A DNA stretch of 61,996 nucleotides from Gammaproteobacteria bacterium (GCA_009845835.1 VXYV01000110.1:1-61996), one strand, 5' to 3'; positions 46,200 through 57,806 are shown, numbered from the stretch's first letter. Numbers and translations: made by a program. The notes: generated by a model not told the origin, from the letters alone.

Positions 46200-49100
46200 T
46201 TATTCTTGATCCTGCGCCGCTAACATCTCAGCCAACGAACGTTCGATATCATCTGAACTCTCGTTCCGACTCTTACCTTCCTCAATAATTGTCTCCTCAA
46301 GTTTTCGCAGCTTTTGATCACGATGATAAGCCAAACCAGTACCCGCTGGAATCAACCGTCCAACCACAACGTTCTCTTTGAGACCACGCAAATCATCGCG
46401 CTTCCCGGTAACCGCGGCTTCAGTCAATACTCGGGTAGTTTCCTGGAAAGAGGCTGCCGAAATGAAACTATCGGTAGCTAAGGAGCTCCGTGTGATCCCT
46501 AACAGAACTCGCTGATACTTCGCGGGTTCTAGACCTTCTTCAACTAACCTCAGGTTTTCAACGCGAACCTCAGCGTATTCTCGCTGATCCCCACGCACAA
46601 ACTCAGAAGCACCGCTACTCTCGATTTCAACTTTACGCAACATTTGACGAACGATAACTTCAATGTGCTTGTCGTTGATTTCAACCCCTTGTAGCCGATA
46701 CACATCCTGAATGCCGTCGATGATATACTCAGATAACTCGGGAACTCCACGAAAACGCAAAATGTCATGCGGATCCACCGCACCATCACAGATAACTTCA
46801 CCTTTCGTGACGCGTTCCCCAGGGAACACCGAAACATTACGTACTTTCGGAATAAGGTATTCGACCGGTTCAACTTCTACGGCTGGATCGTCTGAATCTG
46901 GGGTGATCAAGAGACGTTGTTTCGCCATGGTATCCTTACCATAACTCACCGTCCCGGATACGGTTGCCATGACTGCTTGTTCTTTGGGTCGTCGGGCTTC
47001 AAACAACTCGATCACCCGTGGTAGACCACCAACAATATCGTCGGTTTTCTTGCTCTCTTTCAGGGCTTTCGCGATGATTTCACCAACCGTGATTTGTTCC
47101 CCTTCCGAGACCAGGACAATGGCGTTGTCCGGTAAGGTGTAATTAACCAAAACATTCGGTTCATCTTCAGTACCACCAGGACCCACAATTTCGATCGAAG
47201 GTCGTAAACCAATACCAGTTTCTGGTCGTTCAGATTCCGGAATGACGCTAAGAATCCTACTACCGGTATAGTCATCTGTCTTGAGTTTGATCGAACGATC
47301 AACTTTCATATCGAGAAAACGAACCTCGCCTTCGATCTCACAAATGATGGGATGGTAGTGAGGGTCCCAAGTGGCGATACAAGCTTCAGCTTCGACTTGA
47401 CTTCCTTCGTCAACTCTGATAGTCGCCCCATACGGTACTGAATACCGTTCGCGCTCACGTCCACGTTCATCGAAAATCATGATCTTGCCCGAACGAGTTA
47501 CCGCAATCTGAAAGCCTTCTTTACTACGTACTGTGTTGATATTCTGAAAACGAACACTACCACCATGGCGCACGTTGATTCGGTCGTCCGCGGCAGCACG
47601 AGAAGCTGCCCCGCCAATATGAAACGTTCGCAGTGTAAGTTGAGTTCCCGGTTCTCCAATAGATTGTGCAGCGATAACGCCGACTGCTTCACCAACGTCG
47701 ACTAATTGTCCACGCGCCAGATCGCGCCCATAACAAAGCGAACACAAACCGTGACGGGTTTCGCAAGTAATGGCAGAACGAACATAAATTTCATCGAAAC
47801 CCATCGTTTCTATACGTTGAACCCATGCTTCGTCAATCATCGTCCCTTCCGGTATTACCTCGGTTTGAGTCTCTTGATCGATAACCGGTTTGGCAACCAC
47901 ACGTCCTAATACTCTAGAAGATAGTGGCTCAACAACTTCTCCACCATCAATTTTTGCAGTAATACGTAGCCCATCCTTAGTTCCACAGTCATGCTCGGTA
48001 ATCACAAGGTCTTGCGCGACATCCACTAAACGGCGAGTCAGGTATCCTGCATTTGCCGTCTTCAGCGCTGTGTCCGCCAATCCCTTTCGCGAACCATGTG
48101 TCGAGATGAAGTACTCGTTAACCGTTAACCCTTCGCGGAAATTCGACACAATCGGAGTCTCGATAATCGTACCATCTGGACGAGCCATCAATCCCCGCAT
48201 TCCCGCAAGTTGTCGAATCTGCGCTGGAGACCCTCTAGCCTTTGAGTCAGCATAGATGTATACTGAGTTGAACGAACTTTGTTCTTCCGGCTTACCGCCT
48301 TTGCCAACGACTTGTTCAGTCGAGATCCCTTTCAACATTTCTTGTCCAATTTGATCACTTGAACGAGTCCAGATATCTACTGCTTTGTTGTACTTCTCGG
48401 TCATCGATAATAGGTTTTCTTGGTATTGTCTCTCGAGTTCAGTAATCTCAGCATAGGCTTGATCGACAATCTCTGCCTTCTCTTGGGGGATTACAAAGTC
48501 ATCGACACCAATCGAACACCCTGAATAGGTCGAATACTTAAAACCGGCATACATCAATTGATCCGCAAAGACCACCGTTTCTTTCAATCCCACTTGTCGA
48601 TAGCATAAATCGACAAGTTCGGATATCTCACCCCGCTTCAATACTCGGTTAATTGTTGAATAACTCATACCGTCCGGAAGAATATCCGATAGAATGGCGC
48701 GACCTACAGTTGTATCGACTATCTCAGTTTCCGACTCACCTACTGAGTTTGTTTCAGTAATCCGTAGTTTGATACGCGAATGAAGGTCAACTGCTTCACC
48801 AAAATACGCCCGTTCAACTTCGGCTGTGTCGACAAAAGTCATGCCTTCACCCTTTCCAGCTACGCGATCTCTAGTGAGATAGTACAGCCCTAAAACAACA
48901 TCTTGATTTGGAACGATAATCGGTTCGCCATTTGCTGGTGATAGAATGTTGTTGGTTGACATCATGAGGGCGCGCGATTCGAGTTGTGCCTCAATCGTCA
49001 ACGGTACATGTACTGCCATCTGATCTCCATCGAAATCAGCGTTGTAGGCCACACATACAAGCGGATGCAGCTGAATCGCTTTACCTTCAATCAATTTCGG

Positions 49101-50414
49101 TTCAAAAGCCTGAATACCTAGTCGATGTAACGTCGGCGCTCGGTTCAGTAACACCGGATGCTCTCTTATCACATCAGCCAAAACATCCCATACTTGAGCA
49201 TCCTCATCTTCAACCATGCGTTTCGCATGTTTGATAGATTCACCAAGTTCGCGCCGTATTATTTCGCCAAACACAAATGGTTTAAACAACTCCAACGCCA
49301 TCTTTTTCGGTAAACCACATTCGTGGAGTTTGAGTTCAGGTCCTACAACGATAACCGATCGCCCGGAAAAGTCCACACGCTTACCCAGCAAGTTCTGACG
49401 AAATCGTCCTTGTTTACCTTTAATCATGTCAGACAAAGATTTAAGTTGCCTTTTGTTCGTACCCAAAATGGCACGTCCGCGACGACCATTATCGAGTAAT
49501 GAATCAACCGATTCCTGCAACATACGTTTCTCATTACGAATGATAATCTCAGGAGCTTTAAGTTCCAGTAAGTTTTTCAATCGATTGTTTCGATTAATCA
49601 CCCGCCGATAGAGGTCATTGAGATCGGCAGTAGCAAAACGACCACCTTCCATCGGTACTAATGGTCGTAGATCTGGTGGTAATACCGGTAATCTTCGGAG
49701 AATCATCCAACCGGGTTCATTATCGGACTTAATGAAGGCTTCCATTAGTTTCAACCGCTTGGACAATTTTTTGATCTTAGCATCCGAATTAGTTTCGTTG
49801 ATTTCAGATCGTAACTTTGCCGATTCAGCCTCTAAATCGATATCTTCAATCAGTTGTAAGATTCCTTCAGCCCCCATCTTCGCTTCAAACGCGCTTGCAC
49901 CGTAGAGTTTGACAGCTTCGTCATACTCTTCGTCGGTAAGTAAAGCACCTTCTGTTAAATCGGTCAAACCAGCATCGAGCACGATATATGAATCAAAGTG
50001 AAGCACCCGCTCAATCTCTCGCAACGTGATGTCGAGCATCAACCCAATACGCGATGGTAGGGACTTTAAAAACCAAATGTGTGCAACTGGAGCAGCTAAT
50101 TCAATGTGCCCCATCCGTTCGCGTCGGACACTTTTAGTGACAACCTCAACCCCACACTTCTCACAGACTACACCTCGATGTTTCATGCGTTTATATTTAC
50201 CACAGAGACATTCATAGTCTTTCATCGGACCGAAAATCTTGGCGCAGAATAATCCATCTCGTTCCGGTTTCAAGGTACGATAGTTAATCGTTTCTGGCTT
50301 CTTCACCTCGCCATAGGACCACTTTTGGATCAATTCCGGCGATGCTAATCCAATGGTTACGAAGTCAAAATCGTCGACCGATTGAGTCTTCCGTGGACCA
50401 AATAAATTTATCAC
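46200..50414 (-). CDS. rpoC: RNA polymerase beta-prime subunit
   Basis: The largest catalytic subunit. The 1404-residue product has the N-terminal zinc site ([20 protein letters not shown]), the catalytic magnesium loop NADFDGDQM (Asp460, 462, 464, the same numbers as E. coli), the trigger-loop and bridge-helix region, the second zinc site with [15 protein letters not shown], and an acidic C-terminal end. Length is normal (E. coli 1407). It lies 15 nt downstream of rpoB. Confidence 0.99.
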   Translation of the reverse strand: MINLFGPRKTQSVDDFDFVTIGLASPELIQKWSYGEVKKPETINYRTLKPERDGLFCAKIFGPMKDYECLCGKYKRMKHRGVVCEKCGVEVVTKSVRRERMGHIELAAPVAHIWFLKSLPSRIGLMLDITLREIERVLHFDSYIVLDAGLTDLTEGALLTDEEYDEAVKLYGASAFEAKMGAEGILQLIEDIDLEAESAKLRSEINETNSDAKIKKLSKRLKLMEAFIKSDNEPGWMILRRLPVLPPDLRPLVPMEGGRFATADLNDLYRRVINRNNRLKNLLELKAPEIIIRNEKRMLQESVDSLLDNGRRGRAILGTNKRQLKSLSDMIKGKQGRFRQNLLGKRVDFSGRSVIVVGPELKLHECGLPKKMALELFKPFVFGEIIRRELGESIKHAKRMVEDEDAQVWDVLADVIREHPVLLNRAPTLHRLGIQAFEPKLIEGKAIQLHPLVCVAYNADFDGDQMAVHVPLTIEAQLESRALMMSTNNILSPANGEPIIVPNQDVVLGLYYLTRDRVAGKGEGMTFVDTAEVERAYFGEAVDLHSRIKLRITETNSVGESETEIVDTTVGRAILSDILPDGMSYSTINRVLKRGEISELVDLCYRQVGLKETVVFADQLMYAGFKYSTYSGCSIGVDDFVIPQEKAEIVDQAYAEITELERQYQENLLSMTEKYNKAVDIWTRSSDQIGQEMLKGISTEQVVGKGGKPEEQSSFNSVYIYADSKARGSPAQIRQLAGMRGLMARPDGTIIETPIVSNFREGLTVNEYFISTHGSRKGLADTALKTANAGYLTRRLVDVAQDLVITEHDCGTKDGLRITAKIDGGEVVEPLSSRVLGRVVAKPVIDQETQTEVIPEGTMIDEAWVQRIETMGFDEIYVRSAITCETRHGLCSLCYGRDLARGQLVDVGEAVGVIAAQSIGEPGTQLTLRTFHIGGAASRAAADDRINVRHGGSVRFQNINTVRSKEGFQIAVTRSGKIMIFDERGRERERYSVPYGATIRVDEGSQVEAEACIATWDPHYHPIICEIEGEVRFLDMKVDRSIKLKTDDYTGSRILSVIPESERPETGIGLRPSIEIVGPGGTEDEPNVLVNYTLPDNAIVLVSEGEQITVGEIIAKALKESKKTDDIVGGLPRVIELFEARRPKEQAVMATVSGTVSYGKDTMAKQRLLITPDSDDPAVEVEPVEYLIPKVRNVSVFPGERVTKGEVICDGAVDPHDILRFRGVPELSEYIIDGIQDVYRLQGVEINDKHIEVIVRQMLRKVEIESSGASEFVRGDQREYAEVRVENLRLVEEGLEPAKYQRVLLGITRSSLATDSFISAASFQETTRVLTEAAVTGKRDDLRGLKENVVVGRLIPAGTGLAYHRDQKLRKLEETIIEEGKSRNESSDDIERSLAEMLAAQDQE

Positions 50415-50429
50415 ACTACTACTCCTCTT

Positions 50430-53400
50430 CTAAAAGTCAAAGTCAAGGCCAAGAGACTTGACTTCTCGCGCTAACACTTTAAACGACTCTGGTACGCCCG
50501 CTTCGTGATGAAAATCACCAGCTACAATGTTTTTGAAAATCGTCCCACGACCATCCACGTCGTCGGACTTCACGGTAAGAATTTCTTGTAATGTATAGGC
50601 AGCCCCATAGGCTTCGAGTGCCCAGACTTCCATTTCGCCGAACCGTTGTCCACCTCGTTGCGCTTTCCCACCCAATGGCTGTTGCGTTACCAAGGCATAC
50701 GAACCAGTCGAACGTGCATGCATCTTTTCATCAACGAGATGATTTAATTTGAGCATATACATGTATCCTACGGTGATCGGACGATCGAATCGCCGACCCG
50801 TTCGACCATCATACAAGTAAGTTTGGCCACTTTCAGGTAATTCGGCAAGACGAAGCAGGTTTTTGATATCTGACTCGACCGCGCCATCAAATACTGGAGT
50901 TGCGACGGGTATCCCCTTACGCATGTCAGTTTCGACAAGATTAACGAGCTCTGCATCTGTCAAACCGCTAAAGTCAAGGGGTTGGCCAGCCATTTCCTGA
51001 TACACCGATGTTAGGTACTCTCGAAACTTTTCAGCTTTAGTCTGTTGCTCAATCATCCGATTGAGTTTATTGCCTATACCCTTAACAGCCCAACCTAAAT
51101 GTGTCTCTAAGATTTGCCCGATGTTCATACGCGAAGGCACGCCTAACGGATTGAGAACAATATCGACCGGTTCACCATCCTCGTCATAGGGCATGTCCTC
51201 GACGGGCATAACGACGGAAATCACACCTTTATTTCCATGTCGACCGGCTAATTTATCACCTGCCTGTATGCGGCGCTTCGTGGCAATGTATACCCTTACG
51301 TATTTGATAACTCCAGGGGGCAGGTCATCGGAGCGATTGAGTTTGTTACGTTCCCTTTCGTATTGTGCATTGCGGTGCTTTTCACGCTCATCGATGCGTG
51401 TAAAGGCTTCTTCCATGCGACGATTGAAGGAGTCCTCTTCAAACCGAATCTTCCGCCAATCGGAATAATGGAGTTTACGTAAATATGCGACCGTTACCTT
51501 TTCCCCAGGTTCTAAGTCTGGTGCCTGCTTGACCGTTTTACCTTTGACCACATTTATGAGTTGCTCATGCGTAGCACGTTCATAAATGCGAAACTGATCG
51601 TCAAGATCTTGTTTGATCGAATTCAGTTCATCTTCTAAGATTGACTTGGTCCGCTCGTCTTTTTCCAAACCATCTCGTGTGAACACCCGCACGTCGACCA
51701 CCGTGCCTTGTACATCCGACTTCACGCGTAACGAAGTGTCTTTGACATCAGGGGCTTTTTCCGCGAAGATGGCTCTCAGTAATTTTTGTTCAGGTGTGAG
51801 TTGGTTTTCACCCTTCGGTGTAACCTTACCAACTAAATAATCTCCTGCTGATACTTCAGCACCGATGTAAACAATGCCATCTTGGTCTAACGTATTCAGT
51901 GCACCTTCGGGGGCATGTGGTATATCAGCAGTAATTTCTTCCGGTCCGATTTTAGTTTCTAAAGCAGTGCATTCCAGCACTTTGATATGAACGCTAGTGA
52001 ACCGGTCCTCGCGTACAACACGTTCGGATACTAGTATCGAGTCTTCGTAGTTGTAACCATTCCAGACCATAAACGCAATGCGCATGTTCTGGCCAAGTGC
52101 TAATTCACCGATGTCGACAGCAGCACCATCGGCCAAAATATCACCTGTAGCTACTCGATCGCCGGGATTAACAATGGGTCGGTGGTTAATACAGGTATCT
52201 TGATTCGAGCGGGTAAATTTTTGGAGGTTATAGATGTCGATACCACCATTATCTTTACCGGTAGATGCCGCCGTAGTACGTACCACTACTCGACCAGCAT
52301 CGACTAGTTCAACGATGCCTCCGCGTGTTGCTGTAACACAAGCGCCTGAGTCGCGCGCAACCTGACGTTCGATTCCCGTTCCAACAAGAGGGGCTTGGGC
52401 ACGAATCGTCGGCACTGCTTGTCGCTGCATATTCGATCCCATCAAGCCTCGGTTAGCTTCGTCATGCTCAAGAAAGGGAATCAGTGCTGCTGAAATGGAG
52501 ACAATCTGCTTTGGTGCAACGTCCATGTACTCGACGTCGTGCGCCGAGGCTTTGGTAAACTCGTTATTGAATCGAACATCGACGATTTCATCGATAAACT
52601 CGCCGTCCTCATTTACTCTCGAACTTGCTTGTGCAATTCGATACTTTCCTTCGTCGATCGCGGAAATGTATTGAATAGTCTTCGTTACTCTACCATCAGT
52701 CACTTTACGATAAGGTGTCTCAATGAATCCGTAAGAATTGATGCGTGCATACGTTGCGATAGAGTTAATCAATCCGATCGTTGGTCCTTCAGGTGTTTCA
52801 ATCGGGCACAACCTACCATAGTGTGTGGGATGTACATCTCGCACTTCAAACCCAGCGTGTTCACGTGTTAAACCACCCGGACCTAGCGCTGAAACTCGCC
52901 GTTTATTTGTTACCTCGGAAAGTGGGTTATTATGATCCATGATTTGCGACAAAGGGTGAGAACCAAAAAACTCTCGAATCGCCGCAGCGATGGGTTTGGT
53001 ATTAATGATGTCTTGTGGCATTAAACCGTCGCTTTCTGCAACGGACAAACGATCTCGTACCGCACGTTCAACTCGAACTAGCCCCATGCGAAACTGGTTT
53101 TCAACCATTTCGCCCACCGACCGAACACGTCGATTTCCGAGGTTGTCGACATCGTCTACCGACCCGCGACCATTTCTAATGTCAATTAGAGTCTTAATGA
53201 CCAGAATGACGTCGTTGGGATGTAGTATGTTCGATTTCGCATTTTGAGAAGTTTGGAGGCGTTTGTTGAACTTCATACGGCCAACATGTGATAAGTCATA
53301 GCGATCTGTTTCGAAGAACAGGGTACGAAACAGTTGCGAAGCAGTTTCCTCGGTCATCGGTTCGCCTGGACGCATTACACCATAAATTTCATAAACTGAC

Positions 53401-54521
53401 CTAATCGTACTAGCATCGTCTTTCCTCAAGGTATCGGCAATATATGACCCTTGAGTCAAATCATTGGTATAAATCGTTTCAATCTTCTTAATCGAAGCTT
53501 CGAGAATTCTCTCAACGTCTTCGTCAGTCATTACAGTGTTACATGCCACTAGAATTTCGCCAGAGGCTGGGTCAGTTATATCGGATACAATCGTCTGGCC
53601 AACTAAAAATTCTCGATTTACTTCTATGTCCTTGCGGGTTAAGGCTTGCATCTCTCGCACATGCCGCTGTGTAATTAATTCACCAGTTTCGGCGATGAGC
53701 CCATCCGGTCCTGCGATGTCGAAGGTTGGTCGTTCCCCAATCAATCGTTCGGGAATACACCTCCAAGTGATCTTCTTGCTTTTGGATATTTTGAATTGGT
53801 TCGTATCAAAAAAAGTCCTCAAAATCACTTCGTCCGTGCGCTCGACACCATCAACGTAAAACAAAGAGCGCAAGAATTGGGTGATCGGTAGCTTTTTACG
53901 ACGGTCAATTCGAACATATAGGTATTCTTTTTGTTCTTTCGACTCATAGCCAAATTCAAAATCTAACCAAGATCCACGGTAGGAAATAACACGTGCGTTG
54001 TAAAGTAGCCGTCCAGAGGCATGTCCTTTCCCTTTGTCATGACTAAAGAGAACTCCAGGCGAACGATGGAGCTGAGACACTATCACACGTTCGGTACCAT
54101 TGATAATAAAACTACCGGTGTCGGTCATGAGTGGCATTTCACCAACATAGACCTCTTGTTCGGTAACTGACTTAATCTCGCTTGTTTCGCGACTATAAAT
54201 CACCAATTGAATGGTCATGTGCATCGGCGCGGCGTAGGTACTACTACGGGTGATGCAGTCTTGTATATCAAGATTAGGTTCTTCAAATCGGTACGAGACG
54301 AATGTGAGGTATGCGGTTTGCGACGCATTTTCCATTGGAAAGACGGATTGAAAGGCTGCTTGCAAGCCGATCTCTTTGCGTCTACTAGGAATGACATCTG
54401 CTTGAAGGAATTGACGATACGATTCGCGTTGGATGGCGAGTAGATCGTGTAACTCCATAGACTCGCCGAGTCGTCTAAAGTCCTTTCGCAAACGTTTTTT
54501 ATCAGTATAGGTATAGGCCAT
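50430..54521 (-). CDS. rpoB: RNA polymerase beta subunit with variant rifampicin region
   Basis: The 1363-residue product has the full beta architecture, including FGSHPLSQIMDHNNPLSEVT in cluster I and GDKLAGRHGNKGVIS. Relative to E. coli, cluster I differs at 509 (His), 510 (Pro), 514 (Ile), 517 (His), 524 (Val), 526 (Asn) and 530 (Val). Residue 539 here (codon AAT, 52905-52907) equals E. coli His526, one of the main rifampicin-resistance positions; Asn there is a known resistance substitution. Asp516 and Ser531 equivalents are unchanged. Confidence 0.99.
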   Translation of the reverse strand: MAYTYTDKKRLRKDFRRLGESMELHDLLAIQRESYRQFLQADVIPSRRKEIGLQAAFQSVFPMENASQTAYLTFVSYRFEEPNLDIQDCITRSSTYAAPMHMTIQLVIYSRETSEIKSVTEQEVYVGEMPLMTDTGSFIINGTERVIVSQLHRSPGVLFSHDKGKGHASGRLLYNARVISYRGSWLDFEFGYESKEQKEYLYVRIDRRKKLPITQFLRSLFYVDGVERTDEVILRTFFDTNQFKISKSKKITWRCIPERLIGERPTFDIAGPDGLIAETGELITQRHVREMQALTRKDIEVNREFLVGQTIVSDITDPASGEILVACNTVMTDEDVERILEASIKKIETIYTNDLTQGSYIADTLRKDDASTIRSVYEIYGVMRPGEPMTEETASQLFRTLFFETDRYDLSHVGRMKFNKRLQTSQNAKSNILHPNDVILVIKTLIDIRNGRGSVDDVDNLGNRRVRSVGEMVENQFRMGLVRVERAVRDRLSVAESDGLMPQDIINTKPIAAAIREFFGSHPLSQIMDHNNPLSEVTNKRRVSALGPGGLTREHAGFEVRDVHPTHYGRLCPIETPEGPTIGLINSIATYARINSYGFIETPYRKVTDGRVTKTIQYISAIDEGKYRIAQASSRVNEDGEFIDEIVDVRFNNEFTKASAHDVEYMDVAPKQIVSISAALIPFLEHDEANRGLMGSNMQRQAVPTIRAQAPLVGTGIERQVARDSGACVTATRGGIVELVDAGRVVVRTTAASTGKDNGGIDIYNLQKFTRSNQDTCINHRPIVNPGDRVATGDILADGAAVDIGELALGQNMRIAFMVWNGYNYEDSILVSERVVREDRFTSVHIKVLECTALETKIGPEEITADIPHAPEGALNTLDQDGIVYIGAEVSAGDYLVGKVTPKGENQLTPEQKLLRAIFAEKAPDVKDTSLRVKSDVQGTVVDVRVFTRDGLEKDERTKSILEDELNSIKQDLDDQFRIYERATHEQLINVVKGKTVKQAPDLEPGEKVTVAYLRKLHYSDWRKIRFEEDSFNRRMEEAFTRIDEREKHRNAQYERERNKLNRSDDLPPGVIKYVRVYIATKRRIQAGDKLAGRHGNKGVISVVMPVEDMPYDEDGEPVDIVLNPLGVPSRMNIGQILETHLGWAVKGIGNKLNRMIEQQTKAEKFREYLTSVYQEMAGQPLDFSGLTDAELVNLVETDMRKGIPVATPVFDGAVESDIKNLLRLAELPESGQTYLYDGRTGRRFDRPITVGYMYMLKLNHLVDEKMHARSTGSYALVTQQPLGGKAQRGGQRFGEMEVWALEAYGAAYTLQEILTVKSDDVDGRGTIFKNIVAGDFHHEAGVPESFKVLAREVKSLGLDFDF

Positions 54522-54547
54522 TACTTACTCCTGGAGCGCGCGTTGAC

Positions 54548-54574
54548 GCACCTCAACCGTTTGGGTAGAGGTGC
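54548..54574 (-). promoter_or_regulatory. rplL-rpoB intergenic hairpin
   Basis: Perfect 7-bp arms GCACCTC/GAGGTGC around a 13-nt loop lie in the 105-nt spacer upstream of rpoB. No T-tract follows. In E. coli the same spacer holds an attenuator and an RNase III processing site, so a role in partial termination or processing is plausible. Confidence 0.5.
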
Positions 54575-54626
54575 AGAACCTTGATATGTTTTGAAGTTTC
54601 AGAGAGGTAAAAGAGCGATGTCTGCC

Positions 54627-55010
54627 TTACACAAGCTCGACTGTTGCGCCGGCATCTTCGAGCTTCGCTTTTATTTCTTGAGCTTCTTCCTTGCTAACTT
54701 GTTCTTTAACCAAACAGGGGGATTCATCCACTAAACCTTTAGCTTCTTTCAATCCTAAACCGGTGAGTTCACGAACGGCTTTGATGAGTGCAACTTTTTT
54801 ATCTGGTGTTGACACCAAACGAACGTTAAACTCCGTTTGTTCTTCAACGGCGGCGCCAGCGCCTTCATCCGTCGCGGCAACCGGTACTGCGGCAACAGCT
54901 GCTGCTGCGGATACGCCAAACTTTTCTTCCATCGCACTCACTAGTTCGACGACATCCATAACCGACATGTCGGATATAGCGTCTAGTATTTCGTCTTTAC
55001 TCAGACTCAT
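54627..55010 (-). CDS. rplL: Ribosomal protein L7/L12
   Basis: The multicopy stalk protein that recruits elongation factors. The 127-residue product has the N-terminal dimerisation helix ([20 protein letters not shown]), an Ala-rich hinge (about residues 35-52) and the C-terminal factor-binding domain ([27 protein letters not shown]). It lies 51 nt after rplJ. Confidence 0.98.
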   Translation of the reverse strand: MSLSKDEILDAISDMSVMDVVELVSAMEEKFGVSAAAAVAAVPVAATDEGAGAAVEEQTEFNVRLVSTPDKKVALIKAVRELTGLGLKEAKGLVDESPCLVKEQVSKEEAQEIKAKLEDAGATVELV

Positions 55011-55061
55011 GCATTTTCTCCTTGGTAATGGGCAGGGTGGTTTACTTGTCTAAAAAGTGAC

Positions 55062-55589
55062 TCAATCTGAGTCTTTTTTCATTCTGATTGCATCCAAAGT
55101 TCGAACCAGCTTACTCGGAATTTCGTGCAAGGTTTGCACTGCCTTCCTCACTGGTCCGATCATAACGGACATCAATTTAACTAAGGCTTCTTCACGGGTC
55201 GGTAATGCTGCAACACTTTCCAATTGATCACCTTGACATAAAGTCCCAGCCACCGAAATAGCACGTACCTCGATAGGCATACCTTGCGAAATATTGGCTT
55301 TGATTAATCGTGCCCCGGCGCCAGGGTCTGACGGTGAAAAAGCTAACATTGTCGGACCAACGATTGATTCGATCAGACATTCGTGTGAAGTGTCTTTTAA
55401 TGCAAGTCGCGCTAAAGTGTTACGTACAACTTGGAGTTTTACCCCTTGTTCACGCGCATTTCTCCGCATCTCAGTAATCTGTAACACGGACAGACCACGG
55501 TAGTCGGTGACCACTGTTGACACAGCATTTATGGCCACGTTGTGAGTTTCCTCAACGATTTGTTTCTTTTCTGTAATACCTAATGTCAT
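55062..55589 (-). CDS. rplJ: Ribosomal protein L10
   Basis: The stalk base that anchors L7/L12 dimers. The 175-residue product has AVSTVVTDYRGLSVLQITEM, REQGVKLQVVRNTLARLAL, GPTMLAFSPSDPGAGARLI and a C-terminal helix for L12 binding. The leader between rplA and rplJ is only 31 nt, much shorter than the structured E. coli rplJ leader, so L10 autoregulation there may be absent or different. Confidence 0.97.
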   Translation of the reverse strand: MTLGITEKKQIVEETHNVAINAVSTVVTDYRGLSVLQITEMRRNAREQGVKLQVVRNTLARLALKDTSHECLIESIVGPTMLAFSPSDPGAGARLIKANISQGMPIEVRAISVAGTLCQGDQLESVAALPTREEALVKLMSVMIGPVRKAVQTLHEIPSKLVRTLDAIRMKKDSD

Positions 55590-55620
55590 AAATTGTTTAC
55601 AACTAAATTCTTTCGTTCAA

Positions 55621-56319
55621 TTAAGACGAAATCGACGTTTCTTCAATCATTATTCCTGGTCCCATAGTCGAGGAAAGCGTAATCTTTTTGAAATACGTTC
55701 CTTTCGAGGATGCTGGTCGAGCTCGTCTCAGATCCTCGAGCAGGGCACTTACATTGGCTTTGACAACTTGGGGGTCTTGGCCGACCTGACCGATACAACC
55801 ATGAATCACACCACCACGATCGGCGCGAAATTGAACTTGTCCAGACTTCGCGTTTTTGACGGCAACGGACATATCGTTAGTTACGGTACCAGTTTTTACA
55901 TTGGGCATCAAACCTCGTGGTCCTAAGATTCTGCCAAGCGGACCTAACACCTTCATACTATCAGGTGTAGCTAAGACCACATCAAAGTCCAAGTTACCTT
56001 TCTTGACTTGCTCTGCTAGATCTTCTAATCCTACTATATCAGCTCCGGCTTCTTCAGCAGCTTTCGCCTGATCACCATCGGCGAACACGGCAACTCTAAT
56101 CTCTTTACCGATACTATGGGGCAAAGTTGTAGCTCCGCGCACGATTTGATCGGACCGACGTGGATCAATCCCCAAATTGATCGCGACATCAAGTGATTCA
56201 CGAAACTTTGACGTCTTCGCCAATTCGTTAAGAAACGTTACGGCCTCTTCTAATGGATACCGAAGTGTCTTATCGATTTTTTCGTTAGCGATGCGACGAC
56301 GCTTTGAGAGTTTAGCCAT
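55621..56319 (-). CDS. rplA: Ribosomal protein L1
   Basis: Forms the mobile L1 stalk for E-site tRNA release and represses the L11-L1 operon in E. coli. The 232-residue product starts [20 protein letters not shown] and has [40 protein letters not shown] and [16 protein letters not shown]. The ATG at 56319 overlaps rplK by 8 nt; the longer ORF to 56382 lies inside rplK and was rejected. Confidence 0.98.
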   Translation of the reverse strand: MAKLSKRRRIANEKIDKTLRYPLEEAVTFLNELAKTSKFRESLDVAINLGIDPRRSDQIVRGATTLPHSIGKEIRVAVFADGDQAKAAEEAGADIVGLEDLAEQVKKGNLDFDVVLATPDSMKVLGPLGRILGPRGLMPNVKTGTVTNDMSVAVKNAKSGQVQFRADRGGVIHGCIGQVGQDPQVVKANVSALLEDLRRARPASSKGTYFKKITLSSTMGPGIMIEETSISS

Positions 56320-56749
56320 GAATTCCCTCCACTTCAATCCCGGCGCTGCGGGCACTGCCGGCCAAAGTACGAACCGCGGCATCCATGTCTGCTGCAGTCA
56401 AATCTGGATCCTTTAGTTTGGCAATTTCTTCTAACTGCGCGCGCGTCACTTGTCCCACTTTTTCCGTATTGGGTCGCCCGCTACCTTTTTCTATTCCGGC
56501 AGCCTTTCGGATGAGTACTGATGCTGGTGGACTCTTTGTTATATACGTGAAACTTCGGTCAGTATAGACAGTAATTACGCAAGGAATTGGCATACCTGCT
56601 TCCATCTTTTGTGTTTTTGCATTAAAAGATTTCGTGAATTCGACAATATTAATACCGTGTTGTCCCAATGCTGGTCCAACTGGCGGAGCTGGACTCGCCT
56701 GCCCTGCGGGCACTTGCAATTTAATGACTGTAGCTATCTTCTTTGCCAT
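56312..56749 (-). CDS. rplK: Ribosomal protein L11
   Basis: Part of the GTPase-associated centre and needed for the stringent response. The 145-residue product has the N-terminal [20 protein letters not shown] with both conserved prolines of the thiostrepton/RelA region, and the C-terminal RNA-binding [20 protein letters not shown]. Length matches the family. It begins 63 nt after nusG. Confidence 0.98.
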   Translation of the reverse strand: MAKKIATVIKLQVPAGQASPAPPVGPALGQHGINIVEFTKSFNAKTQKMEAGMPIPCVITVYTDRSFTYITKSPPASVLIRKAAGIEKGSGRPNTEKVGQVTRAQLEEIAKLKDPDLTAADMDAAVRTLAGSARSAGIEVEGIHG

Positions 56750-56812
56750 AAAAAAGTACTAAATCTACCTCACGTGCATGCAATCATGCACATGCTGATG
56801 TGTGGAAATATA

Positions 56813-57376
56813 CTATCCCTTCTCGACTTGTACAAAGTCGAGTTCAACTGGTGTCGACCGACCGAATATTGTTACTGATACAACTAGACGGCTTTTCTCG
56901 TAATTCACTTCTTCAACGAGACCGTTAAAGTCTACGAAAGGTCCGTCAATAATCCGCACGATTTCCCCTGCACTGAACAAGGCTTGAGGTGTCGTGCTAT
57001 CGTTCCTCTGCTGTATTCTATCCAAAATAGCTTTTGCTTCCTCATGAGAGATTGGAATCGGTTTATCTTTTTTACCGCCTACAAATCCTTTTATACGTGG
57101 TGTGGAGTTCACGATTTGCCAAGTTGTATCGTTCATTTCCATATGTACAAGGATGTACCCTGGAAAGAATTTTCGTTCACGGCGCCGAGTCTGTCCGGCT
57201 TTCATTTCGACAACTTCTTCCGCCGGTACTAGCACTTCGCCAAAACAGTCCTTGTGATCAGACTGTTCAATTTTTTCTTTCAGCAACTCGGCCACTTTCT
57301 TTTCATAACCCGAATAGGCATTAATAACGTACCAATGTTTGGCTATAGTCTCGGTGGCGGTTGGTACTTCTGTCAT
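56813..57376 (-). CDS. nusG: Transcription termination/antitermination protein NusG
   Basis: Binds RNA polymerase and links it to Rho or the ribosome through S10. The 187-residue product has the NGN domain (WYVINAYSGYEKKVAELLKE, RRRERKFFPGYILVHMEMND, PRIKGFVGG) and a C-terminal KOW domain (FSAGEIVRIIDGPFVDFNGL). It is slightly longer than E. coli NusG (181) owing to its N-terminus. It lies 4 nt after secE. Confidence 0.98.
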   Translation of the reverse strand: MTEVPTATETIAKHWYVINAYSGYEKKVAELLKEKIEQSDHKDCFGEVLVPAEEVVEMKAGQTRRRERKFFPGYILVHMEMNDTTWQIVNSTPRIKGFVGGKKDKPIPISHEEAKAILDRIQQRNDSTTPQALFSAGEIVRIIDGPFVDFNGLVEEVNYEKSRLVVSVTIFGRSTPVELDFVQVEKG

Positions 57377-57380
57377 TGGT

Positions 57381-57761
57381 TCAGTTCAAGAGTAATGTGG
57401 TTAAGAACGACAAGCCGGAATCCAACATCCATAGGATTAGCGCAAATATCATGACCATCACTAACACAATCAGAGTGGTTTGCAGGGTTTCTTGCCGATT
57501 CGGCCATATTACACGTCGTAACTCAGAACGGGCATCTCTTATTAAGATCCACAGATTTCGACCACGTTCAGTTTGAAAGAGCAAAAATCCAGCTAACACA
57601 GCGAGGCCGATTAACGCTAAAGCGCGGATGTAAACTGCTAGATCTTCGCGGTAGTAAGAATTCCCCCAAATCCCCGCGGCGACGATCGCAAACACGACCC
57701 ACCAGACCACACGGTCCCGAATACTGGTCGTATTTTTCTCTTTACTTATTGATGTTACCAA
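57381..57761 (-). CDS. secE: Protein translocase subunit SecE
   Basis: Clamps SecY in the inner membrane. The 126-residue product has three membrane segments (about residues 16-36, 42-62, 95-118) and the amphipathic RSELRRVIWPNRQETLQTTL region before the last one, as in the long E. coli-type SecE. No ATG fits. TTG at 57761 has GGAGGT (57772-57777) 10 nt upstream. The longer ORF would extend into tRNA-Trp. Confidence 0.95.
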   Translation of the reverse strand: MVTSISKEKNTTSIRDRVVWWVVFAIVAAGIWGNSYYREDLAVYIRALALIGLAVLAGFLLFQTERGRNLWILIRDARSELRRVIWPNRQETLQTTLIVLVMVMIFALILWMLDSGLSFLTTLLLN

Positions 57762-57806
57762 GTTTGTGTGTACCTCCGTACTGATCAAGTCACACCTATG
57801 TAAAAA

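Noticed and set aside
56319-56382. Longer rplA start at 56382
   Set aside because: The extra 21 residues lie inside rplK in another frame and have no L1 homology. The ATG at 56319 gives the normal L1 start.
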